64,000 bases of DNA from Pseudomonas frederiksbergensis (GTDB lineage: Bacteria; Pseudomonadota; Gammaproteobacteria; Pseudomonadales; Pseudomonadaceae). The position numbers and the translations under genes were made by a program. Location of the stretch: the NCBI RefSeq assembly GCF_000802155.2, contig NZ_JQGJ02000008.1:208861-272860 (forward strand), written 5' to 3'. The notes below the pieces were generated by a model. The model did no database searches. It was not told where the DNA came from and was given only the letters and a program-made list of their open reading frames with translations. Below are positions 8,516 to 16,490 of this stretch, piece after piece (positions within the stretch are counted from its first letter, which is position 1; every line of letters begins with the position of its first letter).

Positions 8516-9328
8516 ATGAGTACAGAAGATCCACGGTTTGCCGGCATTGCCCGTTTGTATGGCCTCGATGGCCTGGAGCGCTTGCGGGCGGCCCATGTGG
8601 CGATTGTCGGCGTTGGTGGCGTCGGTTCCTGGGCAGCGGAAGCCATTGCCCGTTGCGGCGTGGGCGAGATTTCACTGTTCGACCTGGACGACGTCTGCGT
8701 CAGCAACGCCAACCGCCAGTTGCATGCCCTGGACAGCACCGTCGGCAAGCCCAAGGTCGAGGTGATGGCCGAGCGGCTGCGCGGCATCAATCCCGATTGC
8801 ACCGTGCACGCGGTGGCGGACTTCGTGACCCGTGACACGATGGCCGAGTACATCACGCCGAACATCGATTGTGTGATCGACTGCATCGACAGCGTCAACG
8901 CCAAGGCCGCATTGATCGCCTGGTGCAAGCGCCGCAAGATCCAGATCATCACGACCGGCGGTGCGGGCGGGCAGATCGACCCGACGCTGATCCAGGTCTG
9001 CGACCTCAATCGCACGTTCAACGATCCGCTGGCCTCGAAGGTGCGCTCTACCTTGCGCCGCGACTACGGTTTCTCCCGCACCGTGACCCGTCATTACAGC
9101 GTGCCTTGTGTGTTCTCCACCGAACAACTGCGCTATCCGAAACCCGATGGCAGCATTTGCTTGCAGAAAAGTTTTGTCGGTGACGGCGTCAAGCTTGACT
9201 GCGCCGGAGGGTTTGGCGCGGTGATGATGGTCACGGCGACGTTTGGCATGGTCGCGGCGACCAAGGCTGTGGATAAGATCGTGGCGGGCGTGCGGCGGCC
9301 GACAGACAGGGTCAAGCCCGAACAGTGA
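8516..9328 (+). CDS. tcdA: tRNA cyclic N6-threonylcarbamoyladenosine dehydratase TcdA (CsdL)
   Basis: 270 residues. TcdA is an E1-like, ATP-dependent enzyme that cyclizes the t6A37 of tRNAs reading ANN codons to ct6A. The N-terminal ThiF/E1 Rossmann nucleotide-binding motif VGVGGVGSWAAEA and the DLDDVCVSNANRQ segment are clear. Two starts are possible, at 8510 and 8516; the second is preferred because GGGG (8504-8507) then sits 8 nt upstream. It is convergent with csdE-csdA. In E. coli csdA, csdE and csdL are also neighbours, and the sulfur-transfer pair is thought to work with TcdA. Confidence 0.94.
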   Translation: MSTEDPRFAGIARLYGLDGLERLRAAHVAIVGVGGVGSWAAEAIARCGVGEISLFDLDDVCVSNANRQLHALDSTVGKPKVEVMAERLRGINPDCTVHAVADFVTRDTMAEYITPNIDCVIDCIDSVNAKAALIAWCKRRKIQIITTGGAGGQIDPTLIQVCDLNRTFNDPLASKVRSTLRRDYGFSRTVTRHYSVPCVFSTEQLRYPKPDGSICLQKSFVGDGVKLDCAGGFGAVMMVTATFGMVAATKAVDKIVAGVRRPTDRVKPEQ

Positions 9329-9341
9329 CCGCTCGCCACAG

Positions 9342-9746
9342 CTATTGCGCCAATTCGCGCATCCGCTGTAGCACCGCATTCAAGCCATTGCTGCGCGACG
9401 GTGACAACTGTCGCGACAACCCCAGCTGATTGAACCAGTCCGACAAGTCCACCTGCCGTAATTCTTCAGTGGATAAGCCATTGACCCGCGCCAGCAGCAA
9501 CGCCACCAACCCCCGGATCAACCGCGCATCGCTGTTGGCGGCAAACTGCCAGTGCCCGTCGTGCAACCGCCCCACCAGCCAGACCTGGCTTTCACAGCCA
9601 TGGACGAGGTTGGCCTCGCACTTGTCTGCGTCGTTCAGTGGCGGCAGGCGTTCGCCCCATTGCATCAGCATTCGGGCGCGTTGTTCCCAGCCTGAGGCGT
9701 CCTGGAAAATCTGCAGAGCGGCGACAGCATCGTCAGGCAAGTTCAT
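9342..9746 (-). CDS. csdE: SufE/CsdE-family sulfur acceptor
   Basis: 134 residues. SufE-fold proteins take persulfide sulfur from a cysteine desulfurase and pass it on. The conserved acceptor cysteine is in VHGCESQVWL, and the acidic/tryptophan surface pattern of the family surrounds it. It overlaps the csdA stop by 4 bp (ATGA), so the two are translationally coupled, and it ends 13 bp from tcdA, convergently. CsdE rather than SufE is chosen because of the csdA-tcdA context and the absence of suf scaffold genes; the assignment between the two is inference. Confidence 0.9.
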   Translation of the reverse strand: MNLPDDAVAALQIFQDASGWEQRARMLMQWGERLPPLNDADKCEANLVHGCESQVWLVGRLHDGHWQFAANSDARLIRGLVALLLARVNGLSTEELRQVDLSDWFNQLGLSRQLSPSRSNGLNAVLQRMRELAQ

Positions 9747-10948
9747 CGCAACATCTCCAGGGCCTGGTCCAAGGCCTCGAAGAAACGCTCGATATCGGCG
9801 GAGTCGTTGTACAACGCCAGCGACACCCGGATTGCCCCGGAAAGCTTCAAATGCTTGAACAGCGGCATCGCGCAGTGATGCCCGGCACGCACGGCAATGC
9901 CTTGCTCAGTCAGCAGGTGCGCCAGGTCAGCGTTGTGGATGCCTTCGACCACGAAGCTGGCCAGGGCCAGTTGTGGATTGCCCACCAGGCGCACGCCGTT
10001 GCGCGCCAACAGGCCGCCAATCAAATAGTCGTGCAGCGCTGCTTCATGGTCCAAGACTGCTTGCCCGTCCAGATTGGACAGATAATCCAGCGTCGCCCCC
10101 AGGCCGATCACGCTGGCAATGGGCGGCGTCCCCGCTTCCAAACCCAGCGGCGCCACACGAAAGGTTGCGCTGTGGTAGTCGGCTTGCTGCACCATTTCGC
10201 CGCCAAACTGCCAGTGACGCAGCTGACTGAGCGCTTCTGTGCGGCCGAACAGCACGCCCAAGCCTTCGGGGCCGTAGAGTTTGTGGCTGGAGAACACGTA
10301 GAAATCGCAGCCCAAGGCCTGCACATCATGACGGCCGTGGACCACGCCCTGGGCGCCATCAATGACCGTCAGCGCGCCCTGTGCCTTGGCCATCGCCAGC
10401 AGGGCCGGCAGCGGCTGCCAGGTGCCGAGAACATTGGATAACTGGCTGACGGCCAACAGGCGTGTGCGCGGTCCGATCAGCTCTGCGGCGGCTGTGCTGT
10501 CGATCATGCCGTCGGTGTCCAGCGGCAGCACCACCAGCGTCAACGCGCGCCGCTCGGCCAGTTGCTGCCAGGGCAGCAGGTTGGCGTGATGCTCCAGGGC
10601 GCTGATGACAATCTCATCGCCCGGGTTGAACAGATGTTCCAATCCGTAGGCGAGGAGGTTCAACGCCGAAGTGGCGCCGTGGGTGAAAACCACCTGCCCG
10701 CAGTCTCCCGCGTTGAGCCATTGCGAAACCTTGGCGCGACTGTCTTCGAATGCCTGGGTGGCCAGGGCGCCGGGCAAGTGTTGAGCCCGGTGCACATTGG
10801 CGGCGCCGTTGGCGTAGTAATACGCCAGTGCGTCGAGCAGGACTTGGGGCTTTTGTGTGGTGGCGGCATTGTCCAGGTAAGTCTGGCCTTGCCGTTGCAG
10901 GGCAGCGACGGCCGGGAAATCGGCACGCCAGGGGGATTGAATCAACAT
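9743..10948 (-). CDS. csdA: Class-V aminotransferase cysteine desulfurase (CsdA/SufS type)
   Basis: 401 residues from the ATG at 10948. It is a PLP-dependent desulfurase converting cysteine to alanine and an enzyme-bound persulfide. Visible are YLDNAATTQKP at the N-terminus, the PLP-lysine motif SSHKLYGPEGLG and the catalytic cysteine in RAGHHCAMPLF, the RxGHHCA form of group II enzymes. The frame is open further upstream to 11338, but that part runs into the end of dapD. Its partner csdE follows with a 4-bp overlap. Confidence 0.94.
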   Translation of the reverse strand: MLIQSPWRADFPAVAALQRQGQTYLDNAATTQKPQVLLDALAYYYANGAANVHRAQHLPGALATQAFEDSRAKVSQWLNAGDCGQVVFTHGATSALNLLAYGLEHLFNPGDEIVISALEHHANLLPWQQLAERRALTLVVLPLDTDGMIDSTAAAELIGPRTRLLAVSQLSNVLGTWQPLPALLAMAKAQGALTVIDGAQGVVHGRHDVQALGCDFYVFSSHKLYGPEGLGVLFGRTEALSQLRHWQFGGEMVQQADYHSATFRVAPLGLEAGTPPIASVIGLGATLDYLSNLDGQAVLDHEAALHDYLIGGLLARNGVRLVGNPQLALASFVVEGIHNADLAHLLTEQGIAVRAGHHCAMPLFKHLKLSGAIRVSLALYNDSADIERFFEALDQALEMLR

Positions 10949-10979
10949 GCTTTCGGGCCCTGCTGGAGTTACGCCGGAC

Positions 10980-11007
10980 CCTGTGGGAGCTGTCTCGCTC
11001 CCACAGG
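10980..11007. repeat. REP-like palindrome between dapD and csdA
   Basis: CCTGTGGGAGC is matched by GCTCCCACAGG with a 6-nt loop. The GGGAGC core is shared with other REPs here. No T-run follows on the minus strand, so the hairpin may stabilise the dapD transcript end rather than terminate it. Confidence 0.7.
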
Positions 11008-11019
11008 TGAGGGGGGAGC

Positions 11020-12054
11020 TTAGTTGTGTGCGTGCAGTGCTTCGTTCAGCTCGATGGCCGACTTGTGCGTCTTGCATTCCACCGCGCCGGTCTCGGAGTT
11101 GCGGCGGAACAACAGGTCGGGTTGGCCGGCCAGGTCGCGGGCCTTGACCACTTTCACCAGTTGGTTGTTTTCGTCCAGCAGCTTCACTTTGGTGCCAGCG
11201 GTCACGTACAGGCCCGACTCCACGGTGTTGCGGTCGCCCAGCGGGATGCCGATGCCGGCATTGGCGCCGATCAGGCAGCCTTCGCCCACCTTGATCACGA
11301 TGTTGCCGCCGCCCGACAGGGTGCCCATGGTCGAGCAACCGCCGCCCAGGTCCGAACCCTTGCCGACGAACACGCCCGCCGAGACACGGCCTTCGATCAT
11401 GCCCGGGCCTTCGGTGCCGGCGTTGAAGTTGACGAAACCTTCGTGCATGACCGTGGTGCCTTCGCCCACGTAGGCGCCCAGGCGCAGACGCGCGGCATCG
11501 GCGATGCGCACGCCGGCCGGGACCACGTAGTCGGTCATTTTCGGGAACTTGTCCACCGAGAACACTTCCAGCAGCTCGCCGCGCAGGCGGGCTTCGAGCT
11601 GGTGCTCGGCCAGTTCCGCCAGGTCGATCGCGCCCTGGCTGGTCCAGGCCACGTTCGGCAACAGTGGGAAAATGCCCGCCAGGTTCAGGCCGTGGGGCTT
11701 GACCAGGCGATGGGACAGCAGGTGCAGCTTGAGGTACGCCTCAGGGGTGGAGCTCAGTTGGCCGTCTTCGGCCAGCAGGGTGGCGACCAGTGGCTTGTGG
11801 CTTTCGGCCAGGCGGGTCAGCAGCTTGGCTTGCGCGGCATCGACGCTACGCAGTGCCTCGGCCAGTTGTGAGGCTTGGGCGGTGGTAAAGGTAATGGCCT
11901 GGTTGCCTTCGCTGTAGCCAAGGATTGGCGCGATGGCTGCGACAATCTCGGCTGCTGGGTTGAGCAATGGCTGTGCGTAGAAGACTTCCAGCCAGGCGCC
12001 TTCACGGTTTTGGGTGCCGACGCCGAAGGCCAGGCTGAACAGGGTAGTGGACAT
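11020..12054 (-). CDS. dapD: Tetrahydrodipicolinate N-succinyltransferase
   Basis: 344 residues, the length of the pseudomonad form of DapD (longer than the roughly 274-residue E. coli form). It transfers succinyl from succinyl-CoA to tetrahydrodipicolinate, committing it to the succinylase branch of lysine/DAP synthesis. The C-terminal half shows left-handed beta-helix hexapeptide turns (RLGAYVGEG, GRVSAGVFVGKGSDLGGG, EGCLIGANAGIGIPLG). It follows the ArsC-like gene by 32 bp on the same strand. The ArsC-like/dapD neighbourhood is common in Pseudomonas. Confidence 0.96.
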   Translation of the reverse strand: MSTTLFSLAFGVGTQNREGAWLEVFYAQPLLNPAAEIVAAIAPILGYSEGNQAITFTTAQASQLAEALRSVDAAQAKLLTRLAESHKPLVATLLAEDGQLSSTPEAYLKLHLLSHRLVKPHGLNLAGIFPLLPNVAWTSQGAIDLAELAEHQLEARLRGELLEVFSVDKFPKMTDYVVPAGVRIADAARLRLGAYVGEGTTVMHEGFVNFNAGTEGPGMIEGRVSAGVFVGKGSDLGGGCSTMGTLSGGGNIVIKVGEGCLIGANAGIGIPLGDRNTVESGLYVTAGTKVKLLDENNQLVKVVKARDLAGQPDLLFRRNSETGAVECKTHKSAIELNEALHAHN

Positions 12055-12086
12055 GAAATTACCTCTACGAAATGAACTGGGCAGGC

Positions 12087-12449
12087 TTACTTGATCTCTG
12101 CCGCATAAATATCTGGCTTGAAGCCAATCAGGGTTCGGTCACCGAGATCGAGCACCGGGCGCTTGATCATCGAGGGTTGGGCGAGCATCAGTTCGATGGC
12201 TTTCGTCTGGTCGAGATCGGCTTTGCGTTCGTCGTCGAGTTTGCGAAAGGTCGTACCGGCGCGGTTCAACACCACTTGCCAGCCATGCTCGTCGCACCAT
12301 TGGGTCAGGTGCTCACGGTCGATGCCGGCAATTTTGTAATCGTGAAAGTCGTAGCTCACCGCGTGCTCATCGAGCCAGGTGCGTGCTTTTTTCATGGTAT
12401 CGCAGGCTTTGATGCCGAAGAGCTGTAAGTGCTTGTTTTCATTGGGCAT
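12087..12449 (-). CDS. ArsC/Spx-family reductase (YffB-like)
   Basis: 120 residues with a thioredoxin-like fold of the ArsC/Spx superfamily. The N-terminus has GIKACDTMKKARTWL, with a single active-site cysteine followed by the TMKKA pattern, and the C-terminus carries the family's IKRPVLDLG. It resembles YffB, a glutathione-dependent thiol reductase of unclear role, more than true arsenate reductases, and no other ars gene is nearby. It is upstream of dapD and divergent from the effector gene. Confidence 0.88.
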   Translation of the reverse strand: MPNENKHLQLFGIKACDTMKKARTWLDEHAVSYDFHDYKIAGIDREHLTQWCDEHGWQVVLNRAGTTFRKLDDERKADLDQTKAIELMLAQPSMIKRPVLDLGDRTLIGFKPDIYAAEIK

Positions 12450-12554
12450 GAATGCTCCTCCAAAACGTTCCCGGTATCGTCCTGAAAATCAGCCGACGAT
12501 TATGCCACGTCATTGCTTTCAGTGCCCTGACTGTCGCGACGGATCGGACGAGGC

Positions 12555-12583
12555 GGAACCAATGGGATGGGGGCCACCACACA
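12555..12583 (+). promoter_or_regulatory. hrp box (HrpL-dependent promoter)
   Basis: GGAACC (12555-12560), exactly 16 bp, then CCACACA (12577-12583), a perfect fit to the HrpL sigma-factor consensus GGAACC-N15/16-CCACNNA. It lies 43 bp upstream of the effector start codon. This excludes the more upstream in-frame start at 12567, which is inside the promoter. Confidence 0.9.
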
Positions 12584-12626
12584 GCACGGGTACACCCAGC
12601 ACTTTTGCGCACAAGAGGCCCCGCCC

Positions 12627-13982
12627 ATGGATTTGATCCCCCTGACACCGCACCACACATTGACGAGTCAACCTGAAGACACACTCCCGCCTCCTTCCAC
12701 AACGTCGACCACCGGGACCGTTGCATCCGTCCCGATCGGACCTGTTACGGCTGCACAGGACCTTGCAAATCGGACTGGCGCCATCAAGGCCCAGCTCACC
12801 CGGGTGTTCGAGCCGCATATGAACGGCGCCAATCGCGAGGCTTTCGAAGCACTGATCGATGATCGTTCGCGTACCTTGGCCGATGATGGCGAAACCGCTG
12901 AAAGCGTCGATGCCGTCCTGACCAAGGGCTCGCGGCTGGATCGCGCGGCCCATGACACTGTTGGATTTCTTCGTTCGGTGCCCTTCGGCGCAGCGTCCAT
13001 CGCGCTGGACTTCGCCCCGGCGGTGACCGGCAATGGCTCGATCACCGCCCCGTTGGCGCTGTCGGCGATTGCCGGCCTGGTCAGCAGCGCTACCGACACG
13101 GTCGGCAATGGCCTGATGAAACGCGCCACCAGCGACACCCAGTGGCTGGTGGCCGAACATGCCGAGCTGGAACCAGTCATGCAGGAGGCCGCCGAGGCGG
13201 TGAAGCCGAGCCTGGGGACCCAGGCCCTCGAGGGCAGCCTGACCTTCCAGACCTTTACCGCGCGGAATGTACTGCGCACGGTCGTCCAGCCCGTCGTGAC
13301 GAAGACCGTCGATGCGCAGACGGGCAGCAAGGTGGATTCGGTGATAGCCGCCGTCGGGTCTCCACTTTCAGGCATGGCTGCCTACGACCTGCAGCATTCC
13401 ATCGACAAATCGAAACACCGGATCGGCCCGGAATACCTGTTGGGTCGTCAAGACTGGCACCAGCGTTACAAGGACCTCAAGAATTATGGCGTAGGGAATG
13501 CCGCGATGGGTATTGCCAAGCGGGTTGGCAGCCTGCCGCTGGACGCGATGCGCGATGGCAGCAAATCGCTGCAAGCCCTGGTTACGCCGACTGGCTTGGT
13601 CAGTGGTCTCGGCGCGTTGGCCGGCGGTATTACGGCGATCGGCATGGCCCAGACCGCCGCTGTCAACGCGGCCAGGAACGCCGGGTTCTCGCCCGCGGGT
13701 GTCGCGGCGGCTGGCAAGGCGACCGTCACCGCCACGATGGCCCCGGTACTCGCCGCCTGGGTGACCACGGCTGTGATGACCCAGCCGTTGGCGGACAAGG
13801 CTTCCGCCGCGTTGGACAGGCTTTCCACCGGTCCAGCCCATCAGGATGAGCTACAGGGAATGTTGCCCTTGGTCGAAACGTCGATGGCCGAACAGACCGG
13901 GGAAGACAGTGACAATGAAGGCGACAGCGTTGATTTCGTCTCGGCCCGCTCGACCCTCAGTGCCGCTGAACGAGCTGTTTAG
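12627..13982 (+). CDS. ropAA: HopAA1/RopAA-family type III secretion effector
   Basis: 451 residues from the ATG at 12627. The hrp box upstream fixes it as a HrpL-regulon gene, and the first 45 residues are Ser/Thr/Pro-rich with Leu3/Ile4, as in type III secretion signals, though Asp2 departs from the usual rule of no early acidic residues. From memory, HopAA1 of P. syringae shares several blocks: DGET then KGSRLDRAA then LRSVPF (about 88-120), MKRATSD (164-170), QTFTARNVLRTV (208-219) and KRVGSLPLD (298-306). Two hydrophobic Gly/Ala-rich regions (about 140-165 and 322-400) could associate with membranes. In fluorescent pseudomonads the homologue is called RopAA. No secretion genes are in the window, so it is an orphan effector locus. 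The exact host target is unknown. Confidence 0.82.
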   Translation: MDLIPLTPHHTLTSQPEDTLPPPSTTSTTGTVASVPIGPVTAAQDLANRTGAIKAQLTRVFEPHMNGANREAFEALIDDRSRTLADDGETAESVDAVLTKGSRLDRAAHDTVGFLRSVPFGAASIALDFAPAVTGNGSITAPLALSAIAGLVSSATDTVGNGLMKRATSDTQWLVAEHAELEPVMQEAAEAVKPSLGTQALEGSLTFQTFTARNVLRTVVQPVVTKTVDAQTGSKVDSVIAAVGSPLSGMAAYDLQHSIDKSKHRIGPEYLLGRQDWHQRYKDLKNYGVGNAAMGIAKRVGSLPLDAMRDGSKSLQALVTPTGLVSGLGALAGGITAIGMAQTAAVNAARNAGFSPAGVAAAGKATVTATMAPVLAAWVTTAVMTQPLADKASAALDRLSTGPAHQDELQGMLPLVETSMAEQTGEDSDNEGDSVDFVSARSTLSAAERAV

Positions 13983-14040
13983 CTTCGGATAGTCGCCGGT
14001 CGCTCCTGCCGCGTGGAGGTTGGGAGCGGCCAAGAGGCGA

Positions 14041-14078
14041 TTGCGCATTGGCACCGTTGAGGTGCGACCAATGTGCAA
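14041..14078 (+). other. Stem-loop downstream of the effector gene
   Basis: TTGCGCATTGG-CACC pairs with GGTG-CGA-CCAATGTGCAA around a GTTGA loop, with a 3-nt bulge. It lies 58 bp after the effector stop and 87 bp before the antiporter start. There is no T-run, so it is an imperfect terminator or an mRNA 3'-end structure. Confidence 0.5.
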
Positions 14079-14165
14079 CGGCAGCGGTTCGTCTTGGCAG
14101 TTAATATGGCACTTCACCGGCCAGCTGTTGCCGGAGATGTGTATGGCTGTCAGTGGAAGTCCGTT

Positions 14166-15812
14166 ATGCAAAGCGCCTATACCGTCCTGATCCTGTTGAT
14201 GCTGGTGGGCGTGTCGCGCCTGATTGGACGCTTGATCCCATTGCCGCTGCCTCTGGTGCAGATCGGTGCCGGTGCCTTGCTGGCCTGGCCGTCCCTGGGC
14301 CTGCATGTGGCCCTTGATCCTGAGTTGTTCCTGTTTCTCTTCCTGCCACCGCTGCTGTTCTCCGACGGTTGGCGCATGCCCAAGCGCGAGTTGTGGCGCC
14401 TGCGCGGGCCGATCCTGACGCTGGCGGTGGGGTTGGTGCTGTTTACGGTAGTTGGTGCGGGGTATTTCGTTCATTGGCTCTTGCCGAGTATCCCATTGCC
14501 GGTGGCCTTCGCCCTGGCGGCGGTGTTGTCGCCGACCGATGCCGTGGCGGTCTCGGCGATCGCCCGCGACCGCCTGCCTGCGCCGTTGATGCACATGCTC
14601 CAAGGCGAAGCGCTGATGAACGATGCGTCGGGCCTGGTGACCTTCAAGTTTGCCCTGGCAGCGGCGATCACCGGCGTGTTTTCCCTGGCGGGCGCGAGCC
14701 TGGCTTTCGTCCTGGTGGCGGTCGGCGGCCTGTTGGTGGGCGTGGCGTTGAGTTGGCTGGTGGGCCGCTTGCGGGCCGGGATGATCGCCCGGGGCTGGGA
14801 CGATCCGGCCACCCACGTGGTGTTCATGCTCCTGTTGCCGTTTGCCGCCTATGTGCTGGCCGAACGCTTGGGCGCTTCCGGAATTCTCTCGGCGGTGGCT
14901 GCGGGGATGATGCAGAGTTGGCTCGACCTGCTGCCGCGCCAGACCGGCACGCGGTTGCTCAATCGCAGCGTCTGGTCGCTGCTGGAATTCGCCTTCAATG
15001 GCTTGATCTTCCTGCTGCTGGGCTTGCAACTGCCGGACATCATCAAGGCAGTGACCAGCCACGAGACGACATTGTGGCCAATCCTGTTCTATCGCTGCCT
15101 TGAGGTGGTGGCGATTTTCCTGGTGTTGTTGGTGCTGCGGTTTGTCTGGGTGCAAAGCATCTGGCGCGTGTCCGGGCTGTTGCGCCGCTGGCGCGGCAAG
15201 GGCGAGTTGACCCTGGTGCCGACCGCGCGCTCTTGCTGGCTGCTGACGTTTGGCGGGGTGCGCGGGGCGGTGACGCTGGCGGGCGTGCTGTCGGTGCCGT
15301 TGCTGCTGGGGGCGGGGGAGGCGTTTCCCGAGCGGGACCTGCTGATCTTCATCGCCGCCGGGGTGATTCTGTTGTCGTTGATAGCGGCGTGTATCGCCTT
15401 GCCGTTGCTGCTGCGAGGTATCGAGAAAAGCCCCGACGACAAGCGTCGCAACGAAGTTCGCGAGGCTTGGCGTAAAACTGCTGAAGCGGCGATCCATGCG
15501 TTGGAAGTGGAGGAGCCGACCGAAGCGACCAGTACGCCGGATGCGGCCCAGGCGGCGCTGGCGACCGAGGTCAAGGCGCGGCTGATGTCTGAGTATCGCC
15601 ATCAGTTGAAGGTGTTCAACGACTCCGCCGAAGCGCAGGCGTTGGCGTTGGAGATGGACCTGCTGGAACGCCGGCTGCGCTTGAAGGCTTATCGGGCGCA
15701 GCGGTTGGAGTTGTATCGCCTCAGCCGTCATCACCAGATTGGCGATGATGTGTTGCGTGAGGTGCTGGGGGAGTTGGATTTGGCGGAGGCGAATTTGGGG
15801 TTGGGTAAATAA
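14166..15812 (+). CDS. CPA1-family Na+/H+ antiporter
   Basis: 548 residues from the ATG at 14166; an earlier in-frame start would add a non-hydrophobic extension. About twelve hydrophobic segments fill residues 1-420. The conserved ion-binding motifs of the NhaP/CPA1 family are present: LSPTDAVAVSAI and GEALMNDASGLVTFK, then the Arg-containing GGVRGAVTLA. A charged cytosolic tail of about 130 residues follows and may be regulatory. The protein should exchange cytoplasmic Na+ or K+ for protons at the inner membrane. It ends 8 bp from the convergent toxin gene. Confidence 0.92.
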   Translation: MQSAYTVLILLMLVGVSRLIGRLIPLPLPLVQIGAGALLAWPSLGLHVALDPELFLFLFLPPLLFSDGWRMPKRELWRLRGPILTLAVGLVLFTVVGAGYFVHWLLPSIPLPVAFALAAVLSPTDAVAVSAIARDRLPAPLMHMLQGEALMNDASGLVTFKFALAAAITGVFSLAGASLAFVLVAVGGLLVGVALSWLVGRLRAGMIARGWDDPATHVVFMLLLPFAAYVLAERLGASGILSAVAAGMMQSWLDLLPRQTGTRLLNRSVWSLLEFAFNGLIFLLLGLQLPDIIKAVTSHETTLWPILFYRCLEVVAIFLVLLVLRFVWVQSIWRVSGLLRRWRGKGELTLVPTARSCWLLTFGGVRGAVTLAGVLSVPLLLGAGEAFPERDLLIFIAAGVILLSLIAACIALPLLLRGIEKSPDDKRRNEVREAWRKTAEAAIHALEVEEPTEATSTPDAAQAALATEVKARLMSEYRHQLKVFNDSAEAQALALEMDLLERRLRLKAYRAQRLELYRLSRHHQIGDDVLREVLGELDLAEANLGLGK

Positions 15813-15820
15813 CGGCAGGG

Positions 15821-16216
15821 TCAGAGCGGAAGGTAGGCCTTCACACCGGCGATCACGCCTTGCATGTCTTCAGAGCCCAGGCGAGGAACGAAGTACTCTC
15901 GACCCTTGGATCGAGTCTTTTTGTGCAGCTTGTCCAGACGTTCAAAACTCACCGTATAGATCATGTCGCACTTCACCCACAGTTCTTTGTAGCCATCGGA
16001 CTGGAGGGGATTGTTGCGGAGCAGGTGGTGCCAGTCCTGCTGAGTCTGTGGCGTTGTGGAGGAAATCGGCACTACGGTACAGAGCTTGCGACTGTGTGTG
16101 GCAGTCGGGGAGATCACCACCACCTTGCGGATTTTCAGCATTTCAGGCGCGACAAAGCCTCGCTTGAAGTCGCAAAGAAGAACATCGCCTTGCTTGGGAT
16201 GGTAATAAAGAGGCAT
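15821..16216 (-). CDS. PemK/MazF-like toxin
   Basis: 131 residues. The opening YYHPKQGDVLLCDFKRGFV and the segments IRKVVVISPTATHSRKLCTVVPIS and LWVKCDMIYTVSFERLDKL match the PemK/MazF endoribonuclease barrel (GDV/ILCDF start, VVISP strand, T/S-rich VVPIS strand). Such toxins cleave mRNA and are normally neutralised by a small protein antitoxin encoded just upstream. No credible antitoxin gene exists here; instead a strongly folded RNA ending in a terminator precedes it. The ribosome-binding site GAGG (16224-16227, minus strand) is 7 nt from the ATG and only about 11 nt after the terminator stem. Toxicity and the mode of control are inference. Confidence 0.85.
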   Translation of the reverse strand: MPLYYHPKQGDVLLCDFKRGFVAPEMLKIRKVVVISPTATHSRKLCTVVPISSTTPQTQQDWHHLLRNNPLQSDGYKELWVKCDMIYTVSFERLDKLHKKTRSKGREYFVPRLGSEDMQGVIAGVKAYLPL

Positions 16217-16238
16217 TCCTTATCCTCATGAAAAAGCA

Positions 16239-16258
16239 AAGCCGCCCGAAGGCGGCTT
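16239..16258 (-). terminator. Intrinsic terminator between the leader RNA and the toxin gene
   Basis: On the minus strand AAGCCGCC-TTCG-GGCGGCTT is followed by TGCTTTTTC: an 8-bp GC-rich stem with a UUCG loop and a U-rich tail. It lies 22 nt before the toxin ATG, so most transcripts from upstream should stop before the toxin unless read-through is allowed. Confidence 0.8.
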
Positions 16259-16414
16259 CAATCGGCACGCAGTTGAGCTTGCTTCGCCCTTTCTGCGCCG
16301 CTGGGTCAACCCCGAGAGGGACCCAGACTCCTGCCAGCTCTCGCTGGTGACGGGGTCGATTATGGCTACCGGCAATAGCGAATTCAAGCCAGCTTGAACC
16401 CTCGTCACAGGGTT
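16239..16414 (-). ncRNA. Structured leader RNA of the PemK-like toxin gene (candidate RNA regulator)
   Basis: Read 5' to 3' on the minus strand it contains: hairpin AACCCT/AGGGTT (16414-16397); TTCAAG/CTTGAA with loop CTGG (16398-16383); CCAGC-GAGA-GCTGG with a GNRA tetraloop (16347-16334); CTGGGTC/GACCCAG with a 12-nt loop (16326-16301); and a terminator (16258-16239). The 12-nt loop contains CGGGGT (16314-16309), an exact complement of ACCCCG (16356-16351), so a pseudoknot enclosing the GNRA hairpin is possible. GACCC at 16357-16353 could also compete for GGGTC of the fourth hairpin, and GCGGC (16301-16297) could pair with the terminator's 5' arm. That suggests alternative folds. Transcript ends and promoter are not known. 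A candidate cis-element called the PemK RNA motif has been proposed upstream of such genes; membership is unverified. Confidence 0.6.
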
Positions 16415-16490
16415 AAATGAGGTCTTTCGGTGTACAACTTTAGCGAAATCAAAGGCTTGGCGTCCGCGGTAGGTTTTATGTCTTTTCTTG

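Noticed and set aside
13851..15734. A 627-codon Gln/Arg/His-rich frame opposite the antiporter
   Set aside because: Composition is that of a reverse-strand shadow; the antiporter on the plus strand has clear membrane segments and motifs.
16226..16408. A 60-codon minus-strand frame just upstream of the toxin, where an antitoxin gene is expected
   Set aside because: It covers the perfect hairpins and the terminator, its composition is unlike any antitoxin, it has no clear ribosome site, and hairpin pairing explains the sequence better. Kept open only as a possible leader peptide.
16239..16414. Classical type III toxin-antitoxin with tandem antitoxin RNA repeats
   Set aside because: No direct tandem repeats of 20-50 nt are present; only single, different hairpins. 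The comparison is kept as an analogy, not a call.
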